This document shows, one piece after another, positions 15,152-22,356 of a DNA stretch of 35,369 nt. The stretch is from Acidobacteriota bacterium (lineage in GTDB: Bacteria > Acidobacteriota > Blastocatellia > Pyrinomonadales > Pyrinomonadaceae). Numbering within the stretch: the first letter of the stretch is position 1; each line of letters starts with the position of its first letter. The position numbers and the translations under genes were made by a program. The stretch spans positions 1-35,369 of the forward strand of contig JAIVJI010000014.1 of assembly GCA_020200135.1 (NCBI GenBank), read 5' to 3'. Below the pieces are notes generated by a model. It saw only the letters and a list, made by a program, of their open reading frames with translations. It was not told the DNA's origin and ran no database searches.

Positions 15152-16183
15152 TCAGGAGACGGCCGCGCGGTAGCGTAACAGCGCCTCGAGGCAGAAGCCC
15201 GTCGTCAGCTCCTCCGAGCCCCAGCCGTAATACTTCTTCGGCCCGCCGTAGTAGAGCGCGGCGCGCGGCCACTCGCCGCCCTCACGCTGCGCCCCGACCA
15301 GGAAGCCGACGGCGCGCTCAAGCCCCGCCGGCTCGCCCCCCCAACTGAGCAGCGCGCAGGCGGCCAGCGCGGTGTCAAGACAGTTGTCGCCAATCGAGCC
15401 GTCGGGGCGCGCCGCCGCGACGATTCTCCCGACCGCCTCGTCACGCATCGGGGCGAGCGCCGAGACGCCCGCCCCGAAGTTGCGCGAGACGACGTACTGG
15501 AACGTGAACGGGTTCAGGTGCCACTTGTCGCAGCAGCCCTCTTCGCCGCGCCGGAAGACTTCCATGAGGTAGTCGACGACGGCGCGTGTCCCCGTCCCGC
15601 CGCCGACGTAGAAGAGGACGTTGGCGTTGACGACGCAGTCGACGTCATTCCGCTCCGACTCGTTGAGCTTCCAGAAGTAGTACGACTTGACGGGGTTGAG
15701 CCACTGTCGCAGCACGACGCGCCAGTAGGTGGCGACGGCCGGCATGGGCCAGCGCGGCGTCATCCAGGTGTAGAAGAGCCCGCCGGCGTTGCGGTTGGCG
15801 AAGACCAGCCGCTCGTTTGCCGGGAAGGCCACGCCCAGCCGGCGCAGCACGAGCGAGACGCAGGCCACGTCGTCGAGGTCGGGCGGGATGATCGAGTGAT
15901 ACTGATGCCCCTTCGTCCAGTAGCGCCAGAGCCCCGGCCCCTCCATCTCGGCGAGGAAGAAGCGCGCGCACTCCTCAAGGATCCCGCCCGCCTCGGTCTC
16001 TCTGGCGAAGCCGAGCGAGTAGGAGATGAGAGCGGTGGGGAAGGGCGAGCTGTCCTCGACGCAGTCTTTCTCCATCGTGTTGTCGGTGGACATGTAGCAA
16101 CGAAACTCGCCCGTGGGGAGTTGTTCGCGCCGCAGGAAGTCGAGCCCGCGCCGGATGCCTTCGTCCAGACCGTCTGTCTTCAT
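15152..16183 (-). CDS. alpha/alpha-toroid protein, terpene cyclase/prenyltransferase-like
   Basis: This 343-residue soluble protein is built of repeated helix pairs: RRGLDFLRREQLPTGEF, DDVACVSLVLRRLGV, DVDCVVNANVLFYVG, IGDNCLDTALAACALLSWGG and RAVGFLVGAQREGGEW. This is the pattern of squalene/oxidosqualene cyclase and prenyltransferase beta-subunit toroids. Residues 102-105 are DLDD, matching the DxDD proton-donor motif of class II terpene cyclases. It is only about half the length of squalene-hopene cyclase, so a single-toroid enzyme or a non-catalytic relative is possible. The ATG at 16183 lies 5 bases after the wzt stop; the longer frame upstream is antisense-like and low-complexity. The terpene assignment is inference from fold and motif. 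Confidence 0.65.
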   Translation of the reverse strand: MKTDGLDEGIRRGLDFLRREQLPTGEFRCYMSTDNTMEKDCVEDSSPFPTALISYSLGFARETEAGGILEECARFFLAEMEGPGLWRYWTKGHQYHSIIPPDLDDVACVSLVLRRLGVAFPANERLVFANRNAGGLFYTWMTPRWPMPAVATYWRVVLRQWLNPVKSYYFWKLNESERNDVDCVVNANVLFYVGGGTGTRAVVDYLMEVFRRGEEGCCDKWHLNPFTFQYVVSRNFGAGVSALAPMRDEAVGRIVAAARPDGSIGDNCLDTALAACALLSWGGEPAGLERAVGFLVGAQREGGEWPRAALYYGGPKKYYGWGSEELTTGFCLEALLRYRAAVS

Positions 16184-16188
16184 CCGCC

Positions 16189-17436
16189 TCAGTCCCACAA
16201 CACTTCGAGCACCGTCAACTGGTTCACCATCGTCCGCGTGTTCTTGAGCGCCGTCGGGTCTTCGGCAACGTCGAATGGCTGCGGCGTGTCTCGCCACCCG
16301 AGCAGCGCGAGCGGCTGGAAGGTGTCGGGGTCGATGACGGCTGCCTTCAGCCAGTAAGAGCCGGCCGCGAGCGGCAGGCGCGGGATACGGCAGCGCAGCT
16401 CGCCCGCGCCCGCGGCCAGTCGGCGCGGGGTCGTGTCGAGCCCGCCGGTGACGCAGACCCACTGGTCGCCCGTCCAGATGCTAAAGCCCCAGAGCGCGTC
16501 GGTGCCGCGGAGCGCGCGGTACCTGAGCGTGACGCGCACCTCTTCGCCCGTGCGCAGCTCGCCGCCGCCCGTCGCCTCGGCCGCGACCGACTCGACCGCG
16601 ACGGGGTGGTCTTCGTCGAGGACGACGGCGCGCCGTTCCACATTCGCGCCGTCGCCGCTCTCGCCGCGCAGCTGCGTCCCGAAGTGGCTGTCGAGACATT
16701 CGACGGCAGTCCCGTCGAACGCGAGCCGGCCGCCTTCGAGCAGGATGCCGCGCCGGCAGATTGACTGGACGTGGTAGGGGCTGTGCGAGACGAAGACGAG
16801 CGTGCCGCCCTCGTCGAGATATTTGCGCATGTGGTTGAAGCACTTCCGCTGATAGGCGAGGTCGCCCACCGCGAGCACTTCGTCCACGAGCAGCAGGTCG
16901 GGCCGGAGGTGCGCGGCCACCGCGTAGGAGAGTCGCGCCTGCATCCCCGAGCTGTAGAACTGGACGGGAGTGTCCATGAACTCTTCGAGACCCGCGAAGT
17001 CCGCGACCGCGCCAATCAGGTCGTCCGCACCCGCGCGCGGGAGCCCGAGGAGTGCGGCGCCCACGCGCACGTTCTCGCGTCCCGTGAGCACGGGGTTGAA
17101 GCCCGTCCCAAGCTCAATCATCGCGCCGACGCGTCCCGCGACGCGGACGCGCCCGGCGTCGGGCTTGATGAGCCCGTAGAGGATTTTGAGCAGCGTCGAC
17201 TTGCCCGCGCCGTTCGCGCCGACGACCGCGAGCGACTCGCCCGCGCATAGCTCGAACGAAACGTCGCGGAGCGCCCAGAACTCGCCACGACGGAGCGAGC
17301 CGGCGCGCGCAGACCCGCCGCCCAGCGTCAGCTCGCGCGCCACGTCGCCGAGTCCGTACCAAAGCGAGCGGCCAAGGTCACGGCAGTACTTCTTCGACAG
17401 GTTCGAGACGGAGAGCACCGCCGCTTCGCGCGTCAA
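16189..17436 (-). CDS. wzt: Wzt-type polysaccharide ABC exporter ATPase with C-terminal carbohydrate-binding domain
   Basis: The 415-residue protein has an ABC ATPase domain at residues 1-240: Walker A GANGAGKST (73-81), signature FYSSGMQARLSYA, Walker B LLLVDEVLAVGD and the switch His in VFVSHSPYH. A further ~150-residue beta-rich domain follows (about 265-415, including EVRVTLRYRALRG and GSYWLKAAVIDPDTFQP). It matches the Wzt_C domain, which in O-antigen exporters recognises the modified chain end. It therefore probably powers export of an undecaprenyl- or other lipid-linked glycan with specific terminal decoration. It overlaps the P450 stop by 4 bases (ATGA). Confidence 0.92.
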   Translation of the reverse strand: MTREAAVLSVSNLSKKYCRDLGRSLWYGLGDVARELTLGGGSARAGSLRRGEFWALRDVSFELCAGESLAVVGANGAGKSTLLKILYGLIKPDAGRVRVAGRVGAMIELGTGFNPVLTGRENVRVGAALLGLPRAGADDLIGAVADFAGLEEFMDTPVQFYSSGMQARLSYAVAAHLRPDLLLVDEVLAVGDLAYQRKCFNHMRKYLDEGGTLVFVSHSPYHVQSICRRGILLEGGRLAFDGTAVECLDSHFGTQLRGESGDGANVERRAVVLDEDHPVAVESVAAEATGGGELRTGEEVRVTLRYRALRGTDALWGFSIWTGDQWVCVTGGLDTTPRRLAAGAGELRCRIPRLPLAAGSYWLKAAVIDPDTFQPLALLGWRDTPQPFDVAEDPTALKNTRTMVNQLTVLEVLWD

Positions 17437-18620
17437 GTTTGAATCTCCAGACGCTCAGTGTCGTTGGCGAAGCCGACGAAGCCCAACGCGTCGAGCGGAC
17501 GCGCGGCGCGGAAATCGGGTGCGAGCCGCAGCAGCGCGCGCAGGGCGGCCGCCGCCTCAAGTCGCGCGAGCGAGGCGCCGACGCACCTGTGAATGCCCCC
17601 GCCGAAGGAGAGCTGCCGGTTCGGCGTGCGTTCGAGGATGAGCGCGTCGGGGTGCTCGAAGCGCGCGGGGTCGCGGTTGGCCGAGGCGACACAGAGCTTG
17701 ACGGCGCCGCCCGCAGGAATCTTCACCCCGGCCAGCTCCGACTCGACGGCGGCGACGCGCGAGAGCAAATGCTCGGGCGGGTGCAGACGTATCGCCTCTT
17801 CGACGAAGGCCGGGACGAGGGACGGGTCTGACGTCACCCTCCGACGCGCGTCCGGGTTCTTCAGCAGCAACAGCACCGACGAAGCGATGGCGCGACGAGT
17901 CGTCGTCGTGCCCGCGACCCAGAGGAGCCGGAACAGACTCAACGCCTGTGTGTGTTCGAGCCCGGTGGACAGGAGCCGTTTGCAGACAGGCAGGCCCGCG
18001 GCGACCGTTACGACCGACGAGTCGATGGCCGCTAACTGTTGTTCGATACTCGCGCCCGCGAGACGCGGGGCGCGGATGGTTGCGAGCAAGCCCTCGTCAA
18101 GCCCGACGAGGTGCGCGATGACCTCTTCGACCAGAGGCGAGGCGTAGTCGCGCAGCACATCGAATTCGCGGCCCGCGAGCAGCGGTTGGAGAAGCCGCTC
18201 CGCCGCACTCTCGGCGAACGCGGCCTCGGCCTCAAGCGCCTGCGTCGAAAAGAGCGGCGCGACAACGCGGCGCGCCGCAGTGTGCGCGGGCGGGTCGGCG
18301 CCGAGGAGCACGTCGTCAACCTGCGTGTAGTCCGCCACGCGGTTCGAGAAGACTTCGGGGCGCATCAACGCCGCGTGAACTTCGTCAAAACCCACGACGA
18401 GCCAGAAGCCGTGGCGCGGCAGGAAGTGAACCGCTCCGCGCAGCCGAAGGTTCTCGTAGTGCGGGAAGGGGTCGCTGACGACCTCGGGCGCAGAGAGGTC
18501 GAGCGTCTCGGCGTCCAATCGGCGCGGGCCCGACAGTTTCCGGCGGAGACGCGAGGCGAGACGCCACGCCCTCGCGGCGAAGGGTAACGAACTCAGGACG
18601 GTTATGCGCGGGCGTCTCAT
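17433..18620 (-). CDS. cytochrome P450
   Basis: This is a 395-residue bacterial class P450 without a membrane anchor. It shows the C-helix region GADPPAHTAARRVVAPLFS, the K-helix ExxR as FVEEAIRLHPPEHLLSR and the heme loop FGGGIHRCVGASLARLE with the axial cysteine. The I-helix reads LLWVAGTTTTRRAIA. The usual acid before the threonine pair (AGxE/DTT) is replaced by Thr, which is atypical for O2 activation. The ATG at 18620 overlaps the permease stop and the P450 stop overlaps the wzt start, both as ATGA, so the enzyme is made in step with the exporter. I infer oxidation of the exported lipid or glycan; redox partners are not encoded nearby. Confidence 0.93.
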   Translation of the reverse strand: MRRPRITVLSSLPFAARAWRLASRLRRKLSGPRRLDAETLDLSAPEVVSDPFPHYENLRLRGAVHFLPRHGFWLVVGFDEVHAALMRPEVFSNRVADYTQVDDVLLGADPPAHTAARRVVAPLFSTQALEAEAAFAESAAERLLQPLLAGREFDVLRDYASPLVEEVIAHLVGLDEGLLATIRAPRLAGASIEQQLAAIDSSVVTVAAGLPVCKRLLSTGLEHTQALSLFRLLWVAGTTTTRRAIASSVLLLLKNPDARRRVTSDPSLVPAFVEEAIRLHPPEHLLSRVAAVESELAGVKIPAGGAVKLCVASANRDPARFEHPDALILERTPNRQLSFGGGIHRCVGASLARLEAAAALRALLRLAPDFRAARPLDALGFVGFANDTERLEIQT

Positions 18621-19492
18621 CCGAGGCGGGCGATGACGTGCGGTCGCGCGAGACGCTGCAGGAGCCACGCGGCCAGAAGTACGGGGAGCGTCAGCGCCAG
18701 GACGAGCACGAACTCGCGCGCGGCCGTCGTCCCCCCCGTCGTGAGCCACCCGCGCGTCGCTTCGAGGAGCGGCGCCACTGGGTTGAGCTTTGCGAGCAGC
18801 GCCGCCCGACCTGACGACGGCCACGGGTAGATGACCGGCGTGAGAAAGAACCAGAAGCCGACCGCGAGCGCGAGCCCGCGCGGCACGTCCTGATAGAGCA
18901 GCCCGAAGGGCGTGAGCATCAGCCCGAGGGCGAAGCCGAGCAGGAGCAGCGCCGCCACGCCGAAGGGCGCGAGCGCGAGCGCCGTCGGCGTCAAATTTAG
19001 TTCCGACCTGAACCAGAGGAGCACGGGCAGCAGCACCAGAAGTCGAACGGCGAGGTTGAACAGAACCTCGATCAGCCCCGCGAGCAGGAGCGCCTCGTGC
19101 GGCACGCGGCTCTTGGTCAGGATGGCGCGCGCGTTCGAGAGCTGTTGCAGCGGCGAGTTGATCGCGTCGGCGAAGACCTGCCAGAGCATCGTCCCGGTCA
19201 GCACGTAGACCGTGTACGGCGTCTCGGTCGGCCCGACTTTGAGAACCCTCGCCGAGTTGAGAGAGACCCAGATGACCGTCGTCGCCAGCGGCGGCGCCAG
19301 CAGCCAGAAGTAGCCGAGCCAGCTCCGACGGTAGTTGGCGCGCAGCGAGTGCAGGAACAGGCGCCAGGCGAGCCCCGGCGACACGCGCAGGTCGGCCCAG
19401 GTGTCGGCGACGAAGCGCGCGGGGGAGCGCAACTGTGATTCCGCCGAATAAATGACCTCTTCCATCGACGCGACCCGCGCTCCTTCTTTCAT
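18617..19492 (-). CDS. wzm: Wzm-type ABC-2 polysaccharide exporter permease
   Basis: The 291-residue protein has about six membrane helices and the ABC-2 O-antigen exporter pattern. An N-terminal amphipathic segment LAWRLFLHSLRANYRRSWLG is followed by YFWLLAPPLATTVIWVS. Later come GTMLWQVFADAINSPLQQL, RVPHEALLLAGLIEVLFNL and FFLTPVIYPWPSSGR. With the downstream Wzt it would form the channel exporting a lipid-linked glycan across the inner membrane. The ATG at 19492 is only about 5 bases after the predicted transcript start; an internal ATG at 19465 is an alternative start. It is the first gene of the wzm-P450-wzt-toroid-sulfotransferase run. Confidence 0.9.
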   Translation of the reverse strand: MKEGARVASMEEVIYSAESQLRSPARFVADTWADLRVSPGLAWRLFLHSLRANYRRSWLGYFWLLAPPLATTVIWVSLNSARVLKVGPTETPYTVYVLTGTMLWQVFADAINSPLQQLSNARAILTKSRVPHEALLLAGLIEVLFNLAVRLLVLLPVLLWFRSELNLTPTALALAPFGVAALLLLGFALGLMLTPFGLLYQDVPRGLALAVGFWFFLTPVIYPWPSSGRAALLAKLNPVAPLLEATRGWLTTGGTTAAREFVLVLALTLPVLLAAWLLQRLARPHVIARLG

Positions 19493-19503
19493 AGAGTCGT
19501 GAG

Positions 19504-19532
19504 ATTCTAGAAGAAAAAGAGGGGGCCGCCAA
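19504..19532 (-). promoter_or_regulatory. sigma-70-like promoter of the exporter operon
   Basis: On the minus strand TTGGCG (19532-19527) and TAGAAT (19509-19504) are separated by exactly 17 bases, giving a likely transcript start near 19497. This drives wzm and the coupled genes behind it. A plus-strand TAGAAT at 19545-19550 may serve the divergent HAD gene. Confidence 0.5.
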
Positions 19533-19587
19533 ATCGGCGTCGACTAGAATGGGAGGGTTTACGAGAAATCGCGAGCGGGAGGGATTG

Positions 19588-20322
19588 ATGAAGCTGGCCA
19601 TCTTCGACATCGACGGCACGCTGACCGAGACGAACGAGGTCGATTCGGTCTGCTTCGTGCGGGGCATGTCCGACGCGCACGCCGTGGGCGGGATGAATAC
19701 GAACTGGGGCGATTACGCCCACACGACCGACTCGTACATCACGCGCGAGGTCTTGCGCGACCACCTCGGGCGCACGCCCGACGAAGCCGAGCTGTCGAAG
19801 TTCAAGAGTCGCTTCGTGAGTCTCCTTGAAGAGAGCCGGTCGGCTGACGCCAGGCTCTTCGGCCAGGTGTCCGGGGCTTCGGCGGCGCTCGCACGCCTGA
19901 AGGGCGAGCCGGGCTGGACCGTCGCGATCGCCACGGGGTGCTGGCGCGGGTCGGGGCTGTTGAAACTCTCGGCGGCGGGGCTGGAGACATCCGACGTGCC
20001 GGCCGCGTTCGCCGAGGACGGCGTGTCGAGGGAGGAGATTCTGTTGACGGCGCTGTCGCGTGCGCGTGAGTGTTACGGCCGTGAGAGCTTCGAAGCGGTC
20101 GTCAGTCTGGGCGACGGACTCTGGGACGTGAGCGCCGCCCGCAACCTCGGCTTCTCGTTCGTGGGCGTCGGCCGCGGCGCGCGCGCTTCAATGCTGCGCG
20201 AGGCCGGAGCGAGCCACGTCATCGAGGACTTCAACGATTACGAGCGCCTGCTCCGCTGTCTGTCCGAGGCGAAAGTCCCCGCCGCGCGCGTCAACATTCC
20301 GCCGCCGGCACACGAAACTTAA
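19588..20322 (+). CDS. HAD-superfamily hydrolase
   Basis: The 244-residue protein begins MKLAIFDIDGTLTE, the HAD motif I with nucleophile Asp7 and acid/base Asp9. A helical cap follows, and motif IV is SLGDGLWDVSAARNLGFSFV. The layout resembles phosphoglycolate phosphatase-like phosphatases acting on small phosphorylated metabolites; the substrate is unknown. The ATG at 19588 has GGGAGGG about 5-11 bases upstream, better than the in-frame ATG at 19549. It is divergent from the exporter operon. Confidence 0.88.
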   Translation: MKLAIFDIDGTLTETNEVDSVCFVRGMSDAHAVGGMNTNWGDYAHTTDSYITREVLRDHLGRTPDEAELSKFKSRFVSLLEESRSADARLFGQVSGASAALARLKGEPGWTVAIATGCWRGSGLLKLSAAGLETSDVPAAFAEDGVSREEILLTALSRARECYGRESFEAVVSLGDGLWDVSAARNLGFSFVGVGRGARASMLREAGASHVIEDFNDYERLLRCLSEAKVPAARVNIPPPAHET

Positions 20323-20435
20323 TTCAACAGAAAGGGTGCTTGACTCGGGTTACAGTTTGAGGCGAGAGAAAAAGGGGGGGCCGACCGCCGGCCGCAGCCC
20401 ACCCTTACTGTCAGTCGAGACCTGACGCACAGAAC

Positions 20436-20936
20436 TCAGGCACACCTGCCCGCCTGCGCCCAGACGTTCGTAAGATTCGCGCCGCTCAGCCTCCGCGCGA
20501 AGTCGCAGAGCTGGGCCAGCTCGAGTGCGTAGACGCGCTTCAAGAATCTCGACGCCAGGAACCGCTCGACCGCGCCGGCCAGCCCCCGACGCGAGGTCAG
20601 CTCAGTCCGGAAGGTAACGCGCGCGCTCTTGCCCACAGGCTCGACGACAAAGGTCGTCACCGGCCCGCCCTCTTCGAGCGCCGTCTCGACCAGCACGCGA
20701 CCGGGCTCGGGCTCTGTGACGGCGGCGCGCGTCTCTCGCGTCTTGCCGAACGCACGCATCCCGAAGCGAATGACCGTGCCGTCGCCGACCCCGCCGCGCT
20801 CGACCGAGAGCGAGGTGAAGTACCTGCGCGGCAGGATGTGCGGGTGGCCGTCGCGGTAGTCCGCCAGAATCGCGTAGACTGTCTCGGCCGGGACCTCCGC
20901 GAGCGCCGACGCCGTGACCGTGTAAACTTTTCGCAT
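20436..20936 (-). CDS. SRPBCC (START/Bet v 1-like) family protein
   Basis: The 166-residue protein starts with the family pattern VYTVTASALAEVPAETVYAILADYRDGHPHILP. It continues with alternating strands (VGDGTVIRFGMRAFG, GRVLVETALEEGGPVTTFVV) and ends with the long helix GAVERFLASRFLKRVYALEL. This fold forms a hydrophobic cavity for lipids or aromatic ligands; no catalytic role can be assigned. The ATG at 20936 is preceded by GGAGG. The open frame extends upstream to 21920, but that part is antisense to the nuclease inhibitor and methyltransferase genes. Confidence 0.85.
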   Translation of the reverse strand: MRKVYTVTASALAEVPAETVYAILADYRDGHPHILPRRYFTSLSVERGGVGDGTVIRFGMRAFGKTRETRAAVTEPEPGRVLVETALEEGGPVTTFVVEPVGKSARVTFRTELTSRRGLAGAVERFLASRFLKRVYALELAQLCDFARRLSGANLTNVWAQAGRCA

Positions 20937-21050
20937 CAGAGCCTCCGTGTGGCACCGCCCACACCCTCTAACGCGAGAAACACGGCCGCGCGGGATCACG
21001 CTGCGGCCGCGAAAAACTCGAAGCGACTGACATCGAAGGGACGGACGGCG

Positions 21051-21446
21051 ATGACGGACGAACAACTGCTGAAAGAGCTGGGGGAGGCGACGCGCGGCCT
21101 CACGTACATGAGCGAGTCGGACTACCCGTTCGAGGTTTTCGACTGGGGCAGGGAAGAGCCGACGCCGGAGTTCCTGCGCGGGCTGGGCGGACAGCCCGCC
21201 GACGCCCCGGTCGAGACGCGCACCGCCGCACAGTTCTTCCGCGCCGCCACGTCCGAGCCCGACTGGAAGGGGCCGGAAGAGCTGGCCGTCGCGCGGAGGT
21301 TTCAGGCGCTCGTGCGTTTGCTCGAAGCGAACCTGTCCGAATTGACAGTCTTCCGCGTCGGCGAAATAAACATGCCCGTCTACGTCGCCGGCCGCTCCGC
21401 CTCGGGCTCGTGGCTCGGCGTCTCCACGCGCGCCGTCGAGACGTAA
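21051..21446 (+). CDS. nuclease A inhibitor (NuiA) family protein
   Basis: This 131-residue acidic protein matches the NuiA family from end to end: LGEATRGLTYMSESDYPFEVF at the start, TAAQFFRAA and DWKGPEELAVARRFQALVRL in the middle, VFRVGEINMPVYVAGR and the terminal GVSTRAVET. NuiA of Anabaena binds and inhibits the sugar-nonspecific nuclease NucA; the family fold is PR-1-like. No nuclease gene is in the window, so the target is unknown. The ATG at 21051 follows a GGACGG-type purine stretch and aligns with the family start. It converges with the methyltransferase, whose stop is 3 bases away. Confidence 0.85.
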   Translation: MTDEQLLKELGEATRGLTYMSESDYPFEVFDWGREEPTPEFLRGLGGQPADAPVETRTAAQFFRAATSEPDWKGPEELAVARRFQALVRLLEANLSELTVFRVGEINMPVYVAGRSASGSWLGVSTRAVET

Positions 21447-21448
21447 AG

Positions 21449-22177
21449 TCAGCCCGCCGCGCGGAGCACGAAGAGGGTACGGCGGACGGGGTGCGCGAAG
21501 TTGCGCCAGCGGGAAAGCGTGCGCTCGGAGACGACCTCGAAGCCGGCCGACTCGAAGAGAGCGCGCCACTCGGGCTCGCGCCTGAAGCGGCACGGGCCGG
21601 TGCGCGCGCGCCACGAGCGGTCGTGCGCGGCGCACACCGCGCGATCCCAGCCGGTCGCCGGCACGTCCTCGTAAACGACCGCCAGCCCGCCGGTTTGCAG
21701 CACACGCCTCACCTCGCCGAGGAACGCGCTCTGATCCTGCGCGTGGTGCAACACGTAGCAGAGCAGCACCGCGTCGAACGCGCCGGCCTCCGCCGGGAAG
21801 CTCGCGCCGTCGAAAGAGACGTAGTCGATGGGCGCGTCCGCATGCCTGCGCACGTCGATTCCAGTGACGCGCGCGCCGTGGACGCCCGCGAGGTGGTGCG
21901 CGATGTAACCGCTGCCGCAACCCACGTCGAGCACGCGCGAGCCGCGCGGCAGGACGCGCGCGATCTCCAGCGCCATGTCGTAGGAGCGGCCGACCAGCCG
22001 CCGCCTGCGCTCTCGCCGCCAGCGCCGCTGGACGCCGCCGGCAAAGCCCTCGACCGCGTAGACCAGCGGGTTCATCAAAACCTGCGCGTACGCGAGCAGC
22101 ACGCGCTCCGGCCGGAGCCAGTCGGCGAGTCCGTAGGCTCGCGCGTCGCGGTTCGGATATGAAGATGCTTCTGACAT
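21449..22177 (-). CDS. class I SAM-dependent methyltransferase
   Basis: The 242-residue protein has the SAM-binding motif I as RVLDVGCGSGYIAHHLAG (about residues 82-99), acidic motif II VTGIDVRRH, and motifs III-IV FDAVLLCYVLHHAQDQSAFL and VRRVLQTGGLAVVYEDVP. This is the Methyltransf_11/UbiE-like group, which methylates small molecules or lipids; the substrate is unknown. A basic helix (RRWRRERRRRL) precedes the domain. The ATG at 22177 has GGGAG upstream and was chosen over 22357, which would reach into the divergent lactonase gene. Confidence 0.88.
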   Translation of the reverse strand: MSEASSYPNRDARAYGLADWLRPERVLLAYAQVLMNPLVYAVEGFAGGVQRRWRRERRRRLVGRSYDMALEIARVLPRGSRVLDVGCGSGYIAHHLAGVHGARVTGIDVRRHADAPIDYVSFDGASFPAEAGAFDAVLLCYVLHHAQDQSAFLGEVRRVLQTGGLAVVYEDVPATGWDRAVCAAHDRSWRARTGPCRFRREPEWRALFESAGFEVVSERTLSRWRNFAHPVRRTLFVLRAAG

Positions 22178-22356
22178 AGTTCGCTCCCGATGGCCGACAC
22201 TTGACCCGCAGTTCGTCAGTGCAAGCCGCGGGCCGTGGCGCGGCACGTCCTGTTTGCGCGAACTATCGCGGCCTTTGTGGTTGGCAAGCGCGGGCGCGAG
22301 GCGACAATTGAAAAAGCCGCCGCCGACGCTTGAAAGAAGTTTGCTGCGGACAGACA

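Noticed and set aside
18621..19667. 350-residue extension ahead of the P450
   Set aside because: It overlaps the wzm gene on the same strand in another frame and has the biased composition of a shadow frame; the ATGA overlap at 18620 is the natural start.
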